DNA of 6,068 nucleotides from Glaciimonas sp. (GCA_014377145.1 JACMQE010000181.1:1-6068), one strand, 5' to 3'. Numbered from the stretch's first letter, positions 1 through 5,547 are shown. Notes: generated from the sequence alone by a model not told the origin. Made by a program: numbers and translations.

Positions 1-96
1 GCGCGCGCCAAATGGGATGCCTGGGCCAAGCTCAAGGGCACGTCTACAGACGGCGCGATGCAGCAGTATGTGGATTTGATTGCTGAATTGAGCTGA
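1..96 (+). CDS. acyl-CoA-binding protein, C-terminal end (partial, runs off left edge)
   Basis: The frame is open from base 1 to the TGA at 94-96 and encodes 31 residues, beginning ARAKWDAW and continuing with KLKGTS and a final helix containing MQQYVDLIAEL. The order W-D-A-W, K-L-K-G-(T/M)-S, then A-M-x-x-Y-(V/I) is the hallmark of helices 3 and 4 of the acyl-CoA-binding protein family. These are small (about 85-90 residue) soluble four-helix proteins that bind long-chain acyl-CoA esters in the cytoplasm. The usual stop lies close after the final helix, as here, so only the N-terminal two thirds is missing. It is the only plus-strand gene and converges on the minus-strand glycan cluster, so it is probably the housekeeping flank of the locus. 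The fragment is short, but the motif combination is quite specific. Confidence 0.82.
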   Translation, partial: ARAKWDAWAKLKGTSTDGAMQQYVDLIAELS

Positions 97-111
97 AAAC
101 TGGTCTAACAA

Positions 112-225
112 CTACCCGTTAACCTTGGCGCCTGCCGAATACTCCACACGGTAGATTTTCGCGCTGGTCAAATGGAACGGAGCGGCCCACTTCAGGAGTA
201 ACCAATTGCGGTCCAAGCATGTTGC
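112..225 (-). pseudogene. possible C-terminal remnant of an unidentified gene
   Basis: On the minus strand an open stretch of 37 codons ends at a TAG (112-114). It is bounded upstream by a TGA at 226-228 and has no start codon or ribosome binding site. It contains NWLLLKWAAPF and then AKIYRVEYSAG. Its third codon positions are mostly G or C, as in the neighbouring real genes, and the pattern of hydrophobic and charged residues is protein-like. It lies downstream of the GT2 gene in the same orientation, where the next gene of the cluster would be expected. I read it as the tail of a decayed gene. I cannot name the family, and a chance open frame of this length is quite possible. Confidence 0.25.
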
Positions 226-341
226 TCAAGCTGCCAATTGCGTTCAGGGCAGACGCCAAGCAAGACGCTTACTACGATGTGTACTTTTGCCTCTACCGTT
301 TATGTGGTTGGATCTGATGCTTTAAATTGGCAGTTGAAACT

Positions 342-398
342 ACTCTGTGTTTCCTATGTCACCCGCACCTATTTCCATGTTCGCTGTCCACACAGAGT
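342..398. repeat. 9-bp inverted repeat with a 39-base loop
   Basis: The arms actctgtgt (342-350) and acacagagt (390-398) are perfect reverse complements separated by 39 bases. No T-run follows on either side and the loop is long, so it is not a convincing terminator. It may be a chance structure or a scar of an old insertion in this degraded gap. Confidence 0.3.
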
Positions 399-437
399 GT
401 CAATTAAACGACTTTTGCGGAACAAACTTCTGCCTGT

Positions 438-1247
438 TTATTTGCAGTTGTATGTCCCGAAACAAGCCCTAAGAAGCACCTGTAGTAACGATAAATTGCC
501 ACTAAAACCGTTGATCTTGGTCGGAACTTCATCTTTTGGGTAGCGCCGTATTGTGGGCAGTTCCACACAGCGATAGCCAAGTTTGGGTGCACGGAAAGAC
601 AAATAGGCTAGCAATTCGTAGGTCAAGAATACATCACGAAACGGTGCAATCTTGGAGTCAAGCATCATCTTGCGGCTGTAGGCCCGAAAACCCTGAGTTG
701 TGTCTGTCCACTTAAAACCTGAAAATACACTCAGCATTGGTGCATGGATAAAGCGGATAGCTAAGTCACGTGACATCGGCGTGTTCTCTGCTAGGCCGCC
801 AGCAACAAAGCGCGAGGCCTGGACAAAGTCAACACCTTGCTGTAGTGCCTCGATAAAGCGTGGAATCGCCTCAGGGTCATCCTTGTCGTTGCCGTCGATC
901 GTGACAATTCCCTCGTAACCCTGGTCGAGCGCAAAAGCATAAGCACAGCGCAGTTGCGCGCTCAACTTGCCCAGTCCGGTTTTGAGCAACAAGCCGTGCA
1001 CCCCCTGGGCCTCCAAGGCACTGGGCGTAAGTGAGCCATCTGTGCTGCCGCCGTCAACAATGATGATGTCGGCTATGCTGGCCATGTGTAATGCCGTCAT
1101 ACGGCCTAATAAGCTTCCGATTCGCCCCCCCTCGTTAATCACAGGAATCACCACGCAATACCGGTGTTGCCGACCCAACCACAGCAGCGTTTTGAAGTCG
1201 GGTACCTGCCATGCGGCGCGAATCACTGGATCAATACTTATATTCAT
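438..1247 (-). CDS. family 2 glycosyltransferase, DPM1-like (polyprenyl-phosphate sugar synthase type)
   Basis: This 269-residue protein has the GT-A fold signatures of GT2 in order: a first strand and nucleotide-binding turn VVIPVINEG (32-40), IIIVDGGSTDG (61-71), the metal-binding region around TIDGNDKDDP (116-125), SRFVAGG (145-151), and the acceptor-side motif TDTTQGFRAYSR (181-192). The last two resemble dolichyl/undecaprenyl-phosphate mannose synthases, which transfer a sugar from a nucleotide donor to a lipid phosphate on the cytoplasmic face. There is no C-terminal transmembrane pair, so it is a single-domain soluble or peripheral enzyme like DPM1 rather than GtrB or ArnC. It starts 17 bases after the stop of the small transporter gene, which suggests co-transcription and a role in making the lipid-linked substrate for that transporter. 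No strong ribosome binding site precedes the ATG, so translational coupling is likely. Donor sugar and acceptor are not evident; a direct sugar transferase for glycan chains is the alternative. Confidence 0.85.
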   Translation of the reverse strand: MNISIDPVIRAAWQVPDFKTLLWLGRQHRYCVVIPVINEGGRIGSLLGRMTALHMASIADIIIVDGGSTDGSLTPSALEAQGVHGLLLKTGLGKLSAQLRCAYAFALDQGYEGIVTIDGNDKDDPEAIPRFIEALQQGVDFVQASRFVAGGLAENTPMSRDLAIRFIHAPMLSVFSGFKWTDTTQGFRAYSRKMMLDSKIAPFRDVFLTYELLAYLSFRAPKLGYRCVELPTIRRYPKDEVPTKINGFSGNLSLLQVLLRACFGTYNCK

Positions 1248-1264
1248 AGTAATTTTCTAAAAAC

Positions 1265-1621
1265 TCAAGCAACATGCGCTGTAATTAATGCCACACCGCC
1301 GATCACCAGCAAAATTCCTAGGCCTGTCGTCCAGTAAAAAGGCTCTTTGAAAATCAGTATCGACAATAGGGCGACACTCGCCACGGCGCCGGAGGTCAAT
1401 ACAGGGTGCGCCACGTTTAGTGGCAATCGCGCAAGCGCCGCAGCATAAAGAAAAAACGCTGTACCGTAGAGCCCCAGCCCCAGCAAAAGCGGCCAGTTAC
1501 TCAGCGCCGGCCAAGGAGCGCTGAGTGACGGAAATTGACGCGGTGGCATCATGGCCATTTTGATCAAGACACTGGCCGAAGCGTTGGCTGCAATGCCAAT
1601 AATGAGAATCAACCACTTCAT
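1265..1621 (-). CDS. small EamA/SMR-family membrane protein, ArnE-like lipid-linked sugar flippase candidate
   Basis: The 118-residue protein has four hydrophobic helices (about 3-22, 44-63, 70-91 and 96-115), the size and topology of the small multidrug resistance superfamily. The second half, with LPLNVAHPVL, then FKEPFYWTTGLGILLVIGG, follows the ArnE/EamA pattern (LPxxxAYPxL ... ExxxxxxxxGxxLIxxG). ArnE and ArnF flip aminoarabinose-phosphoundecaprenol across the inner membrane. The first helix has Asn13 where drug-exporting SMR proteins such as EmrE have their essential membrane glutamate, arguing against proton-coupled drug efflux. The ATG overlaps the stop of the upstream isomerase gene by 4 bases (1618-1621), and the GT2 gene follows closely. 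This coupling to a lipid-phosphate glycosyltransferase makes flipping of an undecaprenyl-phosphate sugar the most economical role. Such proteins usually act as dimers, here presumably homodimers because no second copy is visible. The function is inference; the family is clear. Confidence 0.8.
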   Translation of the reverse strand: MKWLILIIGIAANASASVLIKMAMMPPRQFPSLSAPWPALSNWPLLLGLGLYGTAFFLYAAALARLPLNVAHPVLTSGAVASVALLSILIFKEPFYWTTGLGILLVIGGVALITAHVA

Positions 1622-2454
1622 GTTGTTGGCCTACTGGTATTGGGACGATAGTGTTGAATTGCCGCACATAATGCCCGTTCAATTGACACTAAATGCGACT
1701 CGTTTTGAGTGGCTACCATCTCTATGGTCACCAAATGCTGAGGTAGGCACGACTTCAAGGCCTGAAACATCTTGGTGTGATTCGTGCCTCCATCCCCCAG
1801 CGGCAATAGATTTGGCTCACTGGCATGAATGTGGCCAATCAGATGGGCAGATTCTTGCAATACGGTTGCAGGGTCATCGCCATTGATTGTCAGCGCACCG
1901 GTATCGAATTGCATGCGAATGGCGGGGTGGGCGATCTGCGTCACCATCTGCGCCGTCTCGGCACTGCTGGTCATGAAATTGGCATCGTAACAAGCGGGGT
2001 TGGGCTCCAGGCAAATCATCACCCCATGCGCGTCGGCGATATCGCCCAGCCGTCTGAAAAATGATATGGCCATTGCCGTCGTCGCTGCATCGTTCAAGCC
2101 ACTACGGTCGCGATTTTTAGGCGAACCAAACACGACTCTGGGCGCGTTCAGCCCGGCACCAATTCGGCAAACAGCGTCGAGGTGGTGCAGAAGCGCATCT
2201 TGAGACTGCGGTGAGCCAAAAACATTAAGTCCCGATGTGCCGAATAGCAAGGCTTGCATGCCTGAAATTTCGATGCCATGGTCAGCCCACCAATTTTTAA
2301 CCAAGCTCATCTCTGACGCAGTGGCTTTTGTGGGCTGCGAAAAATATTTACCCGGCGCGATGTCGATTGCGTCCACCTGGTAGCGTTGCAGTAACGCGGC
2401 AACTGCCTCGTCTTCACCGATGTCCCAGGCTATATTGGAAATAGCCAGCCTCAC
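1618..2454 (-). CDS. sugar phosphate isomerase/epimerase-like TIM-barrel protein (AP endonuclease 2 / xylose isomerase-like)
   Basis: The 278-residue protein starts with the barrel strand RLAISNIAWD (2-11) and continues with DAIDIAP (28-34), RVVFGSPKNRDR (106-117), MICLEPNPACYDANF (146-160), IRMQFDTGAL (179-188), GHIHASEPN (207-215) and VTIEM (242-246). Glu150, Asp184, one of His208/His210 and Glu245 sit where the metal-binding residues of the xylose-isomerase-like barrel superfamily fall. Members are typically soluble cytoplasmic sugar isomerases or epimerases, although the fold also covers endonuclease IV and dehydratases. The polysaccharide context points to a sugar or sugar-phosphate substrate. 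The start is GTG, supported by an AAGGAG site 7 bases upstream, and it overlaps the stop of the SDR gene by 4 bases; the other end overlaps the transporter gene by 4 bases. It is the second gene of the operon. The exact reaction cannot be predicted. Confidence 0.83.
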   Translation of the reverse strand: MRLAISNIAWDIGEDEAVAALLQRYQVDAIDIAPGKYFSQPTKATASEMSLVKNWWADHGIEISGMQALLFGTSGLNVFGSPQSQDALLHHLDAVCRIGAGLNAPRVVFGSPKNRDRSGLNDAATTAMAISFFRRLGDIADAHGVMICLEPNPACYDANFMTSSAETAQMVTQIAHPAIRMQFDTGALTINGDDPATVLQESAHLIGHIHASEPNLLPLGDGGTNHTKMFQALKSCLPQHLVTIEMVATQNESHLVSIERALCAAIQHYRPNTSRPTT

Positions 2455-3260
2455 GCACTCGCTCCTTCTTGTGTTTTGGGCATTAGTGGCTCGGACTGGG
2501 CGTAGGCACGAACCGCCTGAATTGTTTCGCGCTTGCTGTACTGATAGTTGCCCGTTCCTCCAAAAATGGCAGCATGGCGTGTGCGCAGGTCGTAAGTCGC
2601 TGGTATATCGGCTTCCAGTTGATCGAATGGCTTGCCAAAACCCTGCTCAGATACTTCAGCAACACTGATCGGCTCGGCCGTCAGGTGCACTAGCTTCAAG
2701 CCGGCACGAAGCGCCGTTTGAATGTCCCACCAGAGATTGACCATTGGGTAAAACTGGAATACACCCCGGCTATCGATGGCTTGCAAGTTATTGTCGTTTA
2801 GAAAGTCATAGATAACGTTTTTGCGCAGTCCAGGGCCAATTAGCCCAGGCAAGCGAACGTGCAGTTGGTTGGGGAAGTGATTCTCGACGAATTTTTCAAG
2901 CATGCGGCGATGCAGGCCGTAGGCATTCAAGCCTTCCTCGTCAACTGGGGTGTCTTCATCCACACCAATAGGGTTTTTGAAAACATCAACGGTGCTGATC
3001 AGGACGAATGTTTCGCAGGTCACTGTTTTCAGGTGAGCGATCAGGCTTTCTATGTTCCGGCGGTCTACAGCAGGCTCGCGATTGGCGATCCATTTTTGGG
3101 CTGGGGCAGCGGCGCAAACCACAGTAGCAAATTCTTTACGATGAATTTCGTAAATATTATTCGAGCGGAACAACGCCCCAAATGCAGTTTGCTTTTGCAA
3201 CGTAGCGCCCACGAATCCACTATCACCAATGAGAACATTGGAATTTGATGATTGGTACAT
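2451..3260 (-). CDS. NAD(P)-dependent sugar-nucleotide epimerase/dehydratase-like protein (extended SDR)
   Basis: From the ATG at 3260 the protein has 269 residues. It opens with a Rossmann strand and the dinucleotide-binding loop VLIGDSGFVG (9-18). It has the SDR active-site strand FVLISTVDVF (85-94) and the catalytic tyrosine region NAYGLHRRMLEKF (112-124), followed by the extended-SDR stretch VRLPGLIGPGLRKN (134-147). Families of this type oxidise, epimerise, dehydrate or reduce nucleotide-linked sugars in the cytoplasm. The Tyr114-x-x-x partner is Arg118 rather than the usual lysine, which is odd for an active enzyme. A TTG at 3284 is in frame upstream and would add eight residues, but neither start has a strong ribosome binding site. 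The ATG puts the Rossmann strand eight residues in, as is usual, so I prefer it. It is the first gene of the four-gene operon; its stop overlaps the GTG of the isomerase gene. Substrate unknown. Confidence 0.82.
   Translation of the reverse strand: MYQSSNSNVLIGDSGFVGATLQKQTAFGALFRSNNIYEIHRKEFATVVCAAAPAQKWIANREPAVDRRNIESLIAHLKTVTCETFVLISTVDVFKNPIGVDEDTPVDEEGLNAYGLHRRMLEKFVENHFPNQLHVRLPGLIGPGLRKNVIYDFLNDNNLQAIDSRGVFQFYPMVNLWWDIQTALRAGLKLVHLTAEPISVAEVSEQGFGKPFDQLEADIPATYDLRTRHAAIFGGTGNYQYSKRETIQAVRAYAQSEPLMPKTQEGASA
2462..2467 (-). promoter_or_regulatory. strong ribosome binding site for the TIM-barrel gene
   Basis: On the minus strand AAGGAG is followed by 7 bases and then the GTG at 2454. It lies inside the end of the SDR coding sequence. 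It decides the GTG start and suggests that this gene is translated well in its own right, not only by coupling. Confidence 0.75.
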
Positions 3261-3367
3261 TTTTTGCCCGTGAAAGTCTATCAATTAAGACGCAAGGCTT
3301 TCATGTGTTGAAAACCAAGAAATTTTCTCTTCCCCTTCATTCTGTTAAATGATTAAGGCGCTTCAAG

Positions 3368-3532
3368 TCATACGAGCCTCAGCGTTTTTTGTCTGTACAT
3401 GATCAGGTCGCTAAGCAACTCAGGAACTGCCGCTACAGCTGGATGCAAAAACAGAAACGGGCGCTCGCCGCCTGAAATGTGATGGCGTTCGTCAACATGG
3501 CAACGGTATGATTCTCGTCCATCAACGTTTGA
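3368..3532 (-). pseudogene. orphan C-terminal fragment of an unidentified protein
   Basis: On the minus strand 54 codons are open between a TAA at 3533-3535 and a TGA at 3368-3370. There is no start codon near the beginning; the first ATG comes late, in DLIMYRQ. The translation contains ESYRCHVDERHHISGG, then ERPFLFLHPAVAAVPELL, then SDLIMYRQKTLRLV at the end. It reads more like real protein than the two competing frames of the same stretch, with balanced charged and hydrophobic residues. It starts about where the IS5 similarity stops. I infer that it is the tail of the gene that once preceded the SDR gene, lost to an insertion or deletion. I cannot assign a family, and it may be chance. Confidence 0.35.
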
Positions 3533-3720
3533 TTAATAACTTCTCTCGCAAGACAACAAGTTGACCATGCCTCCACGGGTAGAACGGTGGGATGCGTTCG
3601 ATCAGCGCCGTCCATGGCACCACTTTTTCCATCTGCTCCAGAAACTCGCGTTTGCCAATTTTCTTGGTGACTGGCTCAAATCCGGTGGCATTGCTAATTT
3701 TTTTTACCGACACTCAACAT
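3522..3720 (-). pseudogene. IS5-family transposase, truncated and frameshifted N-terminal fragment
   Basis: The translation contains ATGFEPVTKK, then KREFLEQMEKVVPWTALIERI and PPFYP. This matches the N-terminus of IS5-family transposases, whose hallmark is (F)LxxMxxVVPW followed by a short helix and a HxPHYP-like turn. Similarity stops after about 50 residues, near 3570. The rest of the family's roughly 320 residues, including the DDE catalytic domain, is absent, so it cannot act. The ATG at 3718-3720 has AAGGAG 9 bases upstream, but a run of eight A residues (complement of 3698-3705) puts it one base out of frame with the conserved part. Seven A residues would restore a perfect reading. It marks an old insertion next to the AT-rich membrane-protein gene. 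The element ends cannot be placed. Confidence 0.72.
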
Positions 3721-3763
3721 CTGGGCCGACTCCTTGGCTGACACATGTAGCAAGGAGTCCCAG
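3721..3763 (-). promoter_or_regulatory. hairpin covering the ribosome binding site of the transposase remnant
   Basis: A 9-bp perfect stem (3728-3736 with 3751-3759, loop of 14) is extended by four more pairs (3721-3724 with 3760-3763) across a 3-base bulge. Read on the minus strand, the 3' arm contains AAGGAG (complement of 3730-3735) and the stem ends exactly at the base before the ATG at 3720. The Shine-Dalgarno sequence is therefore buried in the stem. Hairpins of this kind are known in IS10 and IS50, where they block transposase translation from read-through transcripts. It also follows the membrane-protein stop by 45 bases, but no T-run follows it, so a terminator is less likely. Confidence 0.55.
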
Positions 3764-3807
3764 GATTGAAATTTTATAAACATAATTATTAAAATTTATG
3801 AAGAGTT

Positions 3808-5397
3808 TTATTCGCGTGTCGCAAGAATAAACAAACCACCCGCCACTTTAGTTTTAGTGGAGTATGTCGAATCAATGTAATGATAAATGGCAGGTAATCG
3901 ATCCTTTACCCATATGTCATCAATCTGCATTTGACCTCCGATGGAGTCAAAAACGACCACCTTTGGAGGATCCCTTTTGATACCAGCCAATAATTTGCCT
4001 TCTTCGTTGGAAGAAACATAAGCGGAGTAAGTAAATTTTGTACAAAATCGCTCTTTTGACATAAGGGCAATTACACCTTCACTTGACCAGCCAAGATAAC
4101 AGTTGTTTCCCAGCCTCTTCAATTCCGACGCCAACTGATTTACTCCATTTGATACCAATTCTGTATCTTTACGGGTGTAAACAATATTTTTTAAAAAACT
4201 TCCATATTTTAAATAGTTATGGTGTAGCGTCAAAATATAGTAGAGATTAAGAGTTTGAATGTTAATTGATGCTAGAAAAAATAATGCTGAGGCGAAGTAG
4301 AATATGACGTGGGGAATTGATATCTTTGATGAAAAATATTTACGCAGATTTAAGTTTGGAATTGGAAATAAAATTGGCGCGAAATAAAGCATTAACAGCA
4401 TTGGTGGCCAAATAGCTGCCAATGTGCGAGTTCCACCCGGTCGATTCATTGTGGTTTTCAAGAGAAGCAATTGAACAACAACCAATCCTACAAGTAGTAT
4501 CCACACCTTTCCAGCACGTACATGCTTTTGCAAAATTGTCATTACTATCGCTGCCATACTGAACAAAACCATAATCCCACCACCAAGGTAAGGTAAGAAA
4601 TGTGTTTCAAACGGGTAGCTCCATAATTCTGAGCCATACATTATCCAATATTTTATATTTCCAATGTTGCTCATCGTTGAACCTACAACATTTGAATACC
4701 CAATTAAAATTAATGATAATATAGCTGACAAAGTCAAAAATAAAGCATCAGCTAGGCGCTTCGTGAAAATACAGCCTAAGACAGCTACGCCAAAAAATGC
4801 TGTAGCCATCACTCCCCTGTCATAACACCAAAATATTGACGCTGCGGCGCCGAATGAAGTAAGCCATAAGAATAAATAAATTGCCGATTTTGATGATGCG
4901 GTGAGATATTTAGCAAAAGACCAGATGGTTAAAATGAGAAAGAAATCCTTTAAACCGACAATAGCACCATGCATAGTCATGTAGTCAGAGCTGAGCTTTG
5001 GGGATAGTATAAAAAATACAACTAAAACTCCTGCCATCCAGCATTTTTTCTGATTCGATTCTGGAATGAGTAAATAACACAACTCTAAAAATAAAACCCA
5101 TTCCAGCCAAAGAATAACTGCTCCAATTTGTCGAGTGCCAACAATGATATGCTCATCGCCGTATACGAAAGATGCAATTACTGATGGAATGTAATCAACG
5201 GCGCCGTGGATCAGTAATGGAAATTCAGCAAGATTGTTATAGTAGGATCGCATATGCCATACGAATCCCAAATATTCACCTTCGTGAAAATTATCAACGA
5301 TGGAAGAGGTTATATTTGTCGAAAAAGAAATTACTGCGGAAATAAAACAAAACAGTAGAATATGACTATACCGATCTATCCAATTTTTAATCTGCAT
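3808..5397 (-). CDS. polytopic membrane protein, putative GT-C-type glycosyltransferase
   Basis: The 529-residue protein has about eleven hydrophobic segments (near 12-29, 88-111, 119-132, 148-164, 171-190, 194-211, 215-234, 267-289, 297-313, 325-345 and 361-378) and a roughly 140-residue polar C-terminal domain. The first loop after helix 1 carries VDNFHEGEYLG (34-44), with Asp35, Glu39 and Glu41. An acidic first periplasmic loop is the catalytic or metal site of GT-C transferases, which use polyprenyl-phosphate sugars. The tail, with PPKVVVFDS and LPAIYHYIDSTYS, resembles the periplasmic end domain of such proteins. An AAGGAG site 7 bases before the ATG fixes the start. The gene is strikingly AT-rich (sampled 60-base lines 27-50% GC, against 57-68% in neighbouring genes), suggesting separate acquisition. 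It probably takes the sugar flipped by the SMR protein, but a polymerase or other surface-glycan membrane protein cannot be excluded. Confidence 0.6.
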   Translation of the reverse strand: MQIKNWIDRYSHILLFCFISAVISFSTNITSSIVDNFHEGEYLGFVWHMRSYYNNLAEFPLLIHGAVDYIPSVIASFVYGDEHIIVGTRQIGAVILWLEWVLFLELCYLLIPESNQKKCWMAGVLVVFFILSPKLSSDYMTMHGAIVGLKDFFLILTIWSFAKYLTASSKSAIYLFLWLTSFGAAASIFWCYDRGVMATAFFGVAVLGCIFTKRLADALFLTLSAILSLILIGYSNVVGSTMSNIGNIKYWIMYGSELWSYPFETHFLPYLGGGIMVLFSMAAIVMTILQKHVRAGKVWILLVGLVVVQLLLLKTTMNRPGGTRTLAAIWPPMLLMLYFAPILFPIPNLNLRKYFSSKISIPHVIFYFASALFFLASINIQTLNLYYILTLHHNYLKYGSFLKNIVYTRKDTELVSNGVNQLASELKRLGNNCYLGWSSEGVIALMSKERFCTKFTYSAYVSSNEEGKLLAGIKRDPPKVVVFDSIGGQMQIDDIWVKDRLPAIYHYIDSTYSTKTKVAGGLFILATRE

Positions 5398-5404
5398 GGC
5401 GATT

Positions 5405-5410
5405 CTCCTT
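5405..5410 (-). promoter_or_regulatory. ribosome binding site of the GT-C-like gene
   Basis: AAGGAG on the minus strand lies 7 bases before the ATG at 5397, the best-formed start signal in the window together with that of the TIM-barrel gene. It supports the chosen start. No convincing promoter is visible in the 150-base gap upstream. Confidence 0.75.
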
Positions 5411-5497
5411 AAAAGTACAAAACACTAAGTTTCCTCTGAACAACTCGTCGCCAATAGTGACAGGGGCTTGTTGGTTTCAAAAAAGTGATATTCGACG

Positions 5498-5547
5498 AAT
5501 AACTCCCGGCGCTTCCGGTAGAGGAGTTAATTATCTAAGGAGTTATT
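5498..5547. repeat. repeated and mutually complementary motif after the oxidoreductase stop
   Basis: The arm aataactcc (5498-5506) pairs perfectly with ggagttatt (5539-5547) and its last seven bases also pair with ggagtta (5523-5529), so two alternative hairpins compete for one arm. A second stem, ccgg (5506-5509) with ccgg (5515-5518), can form inside. The structure starts directly after the TAA of the oxidoreductase gene. A run of T residues follows only about 16 bases later on the minus strand, so it is not a standard terminator. A role in mRNA 3'-end stability or attenuation is possible. Confidence 0.35.

Larger units (their letters stand above)
97..437. other. gap between convergent genes, no intact gene
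   Basis: This gap separates the stop of the acyl-CoA-binding protein gene from the stop of the GT2 gene on the opposite strand. The only long frame, on the plus strand from 238, has no ribosome binding site and reads like random sequence. I see no hairpin followed by a T-run for either converging gene. What can be seen is a short coding-like fragment at 112-225 on the minus strand, a 9-bp inverted repeat (arms 342-350 and 390-398), and a 9-base direct repeat, ccaattgcg, at 202-210 and 233-241. The best reading is decayed coding sequence at the end of the cluster. Confidence 0.5.
3261..3807. other. scarred spacer between the membrane-protein gene and the SDR operon
   Basis: No intact gene lies here. 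From right to left it holds an AT-rich stretch after the membrane-protein stop, including an 8-bp all-A/T inverted repeat (3769-3776 and 3790-3797). Next come a strong hairpin (3721-3763), an IS5-family transposase N-terminal fragment (3522-3720) and an orphan coding-like frame (3368-3532). About 110 bases then precede the SDR start, in which I found no convincing -35/-10 pair. The operon may be transcribed by read-through from upstream or from a promoter I cannot recognise. Confidence 0.55.

Noticed and set aside
238..543. Plus-strand open frame of 101 codons in the left gap
   Set aside because: It is rich in Cys, Thr and Leu without domain pattern, lacks a ribosome binding site and overlaps the end of the GT2 gene.
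967..1260. Plus-strand open frame of 97 codons opposite the GT2 gene
   Set aside because: It is a shadow of the GT2 coding strand, whose motifs are clear; the plus-strand frame has no ribosome binding site and no recognisable pattern.
1551..1886. Plus-strand open frame of 111 codons across the transporter and isomerase genes
   Set aside because: It spans the 4-nt junction of two well-supported minus-strand genes and has no protein-family character.
2859..3248. Plus-strand open frame of 129 codons opposite the SDR gene
   Set aside because: The minus strand has the Rossmann and active-site motifs; this one is an antisense shadow.
3381..3390. T-run of six on the plus strand as part of a terminator
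   Set aside because: Only a 3-bp stem can be drawn before it, and no plus-strand gene precedes it.
3433..3615. Minus-strand frame containing REVINQTLMDENHTVAMLT, reminiscent of an NmrA-like dinucleotide-binding N-terminus
   Set aside because: There is no glycine-rich loop before it, the flanks are cysteine-rich and random-looking, and the overlapping frame at 3368-3532 reads better as protein.
3769..3797. Inverted repeat after the membrane-protein stop as a terminator
   Set aside because: The 8-bp stem is entirely A/T with a 13-base loop and no clean T-run after it; it is probably a product of the AT-rich composition.
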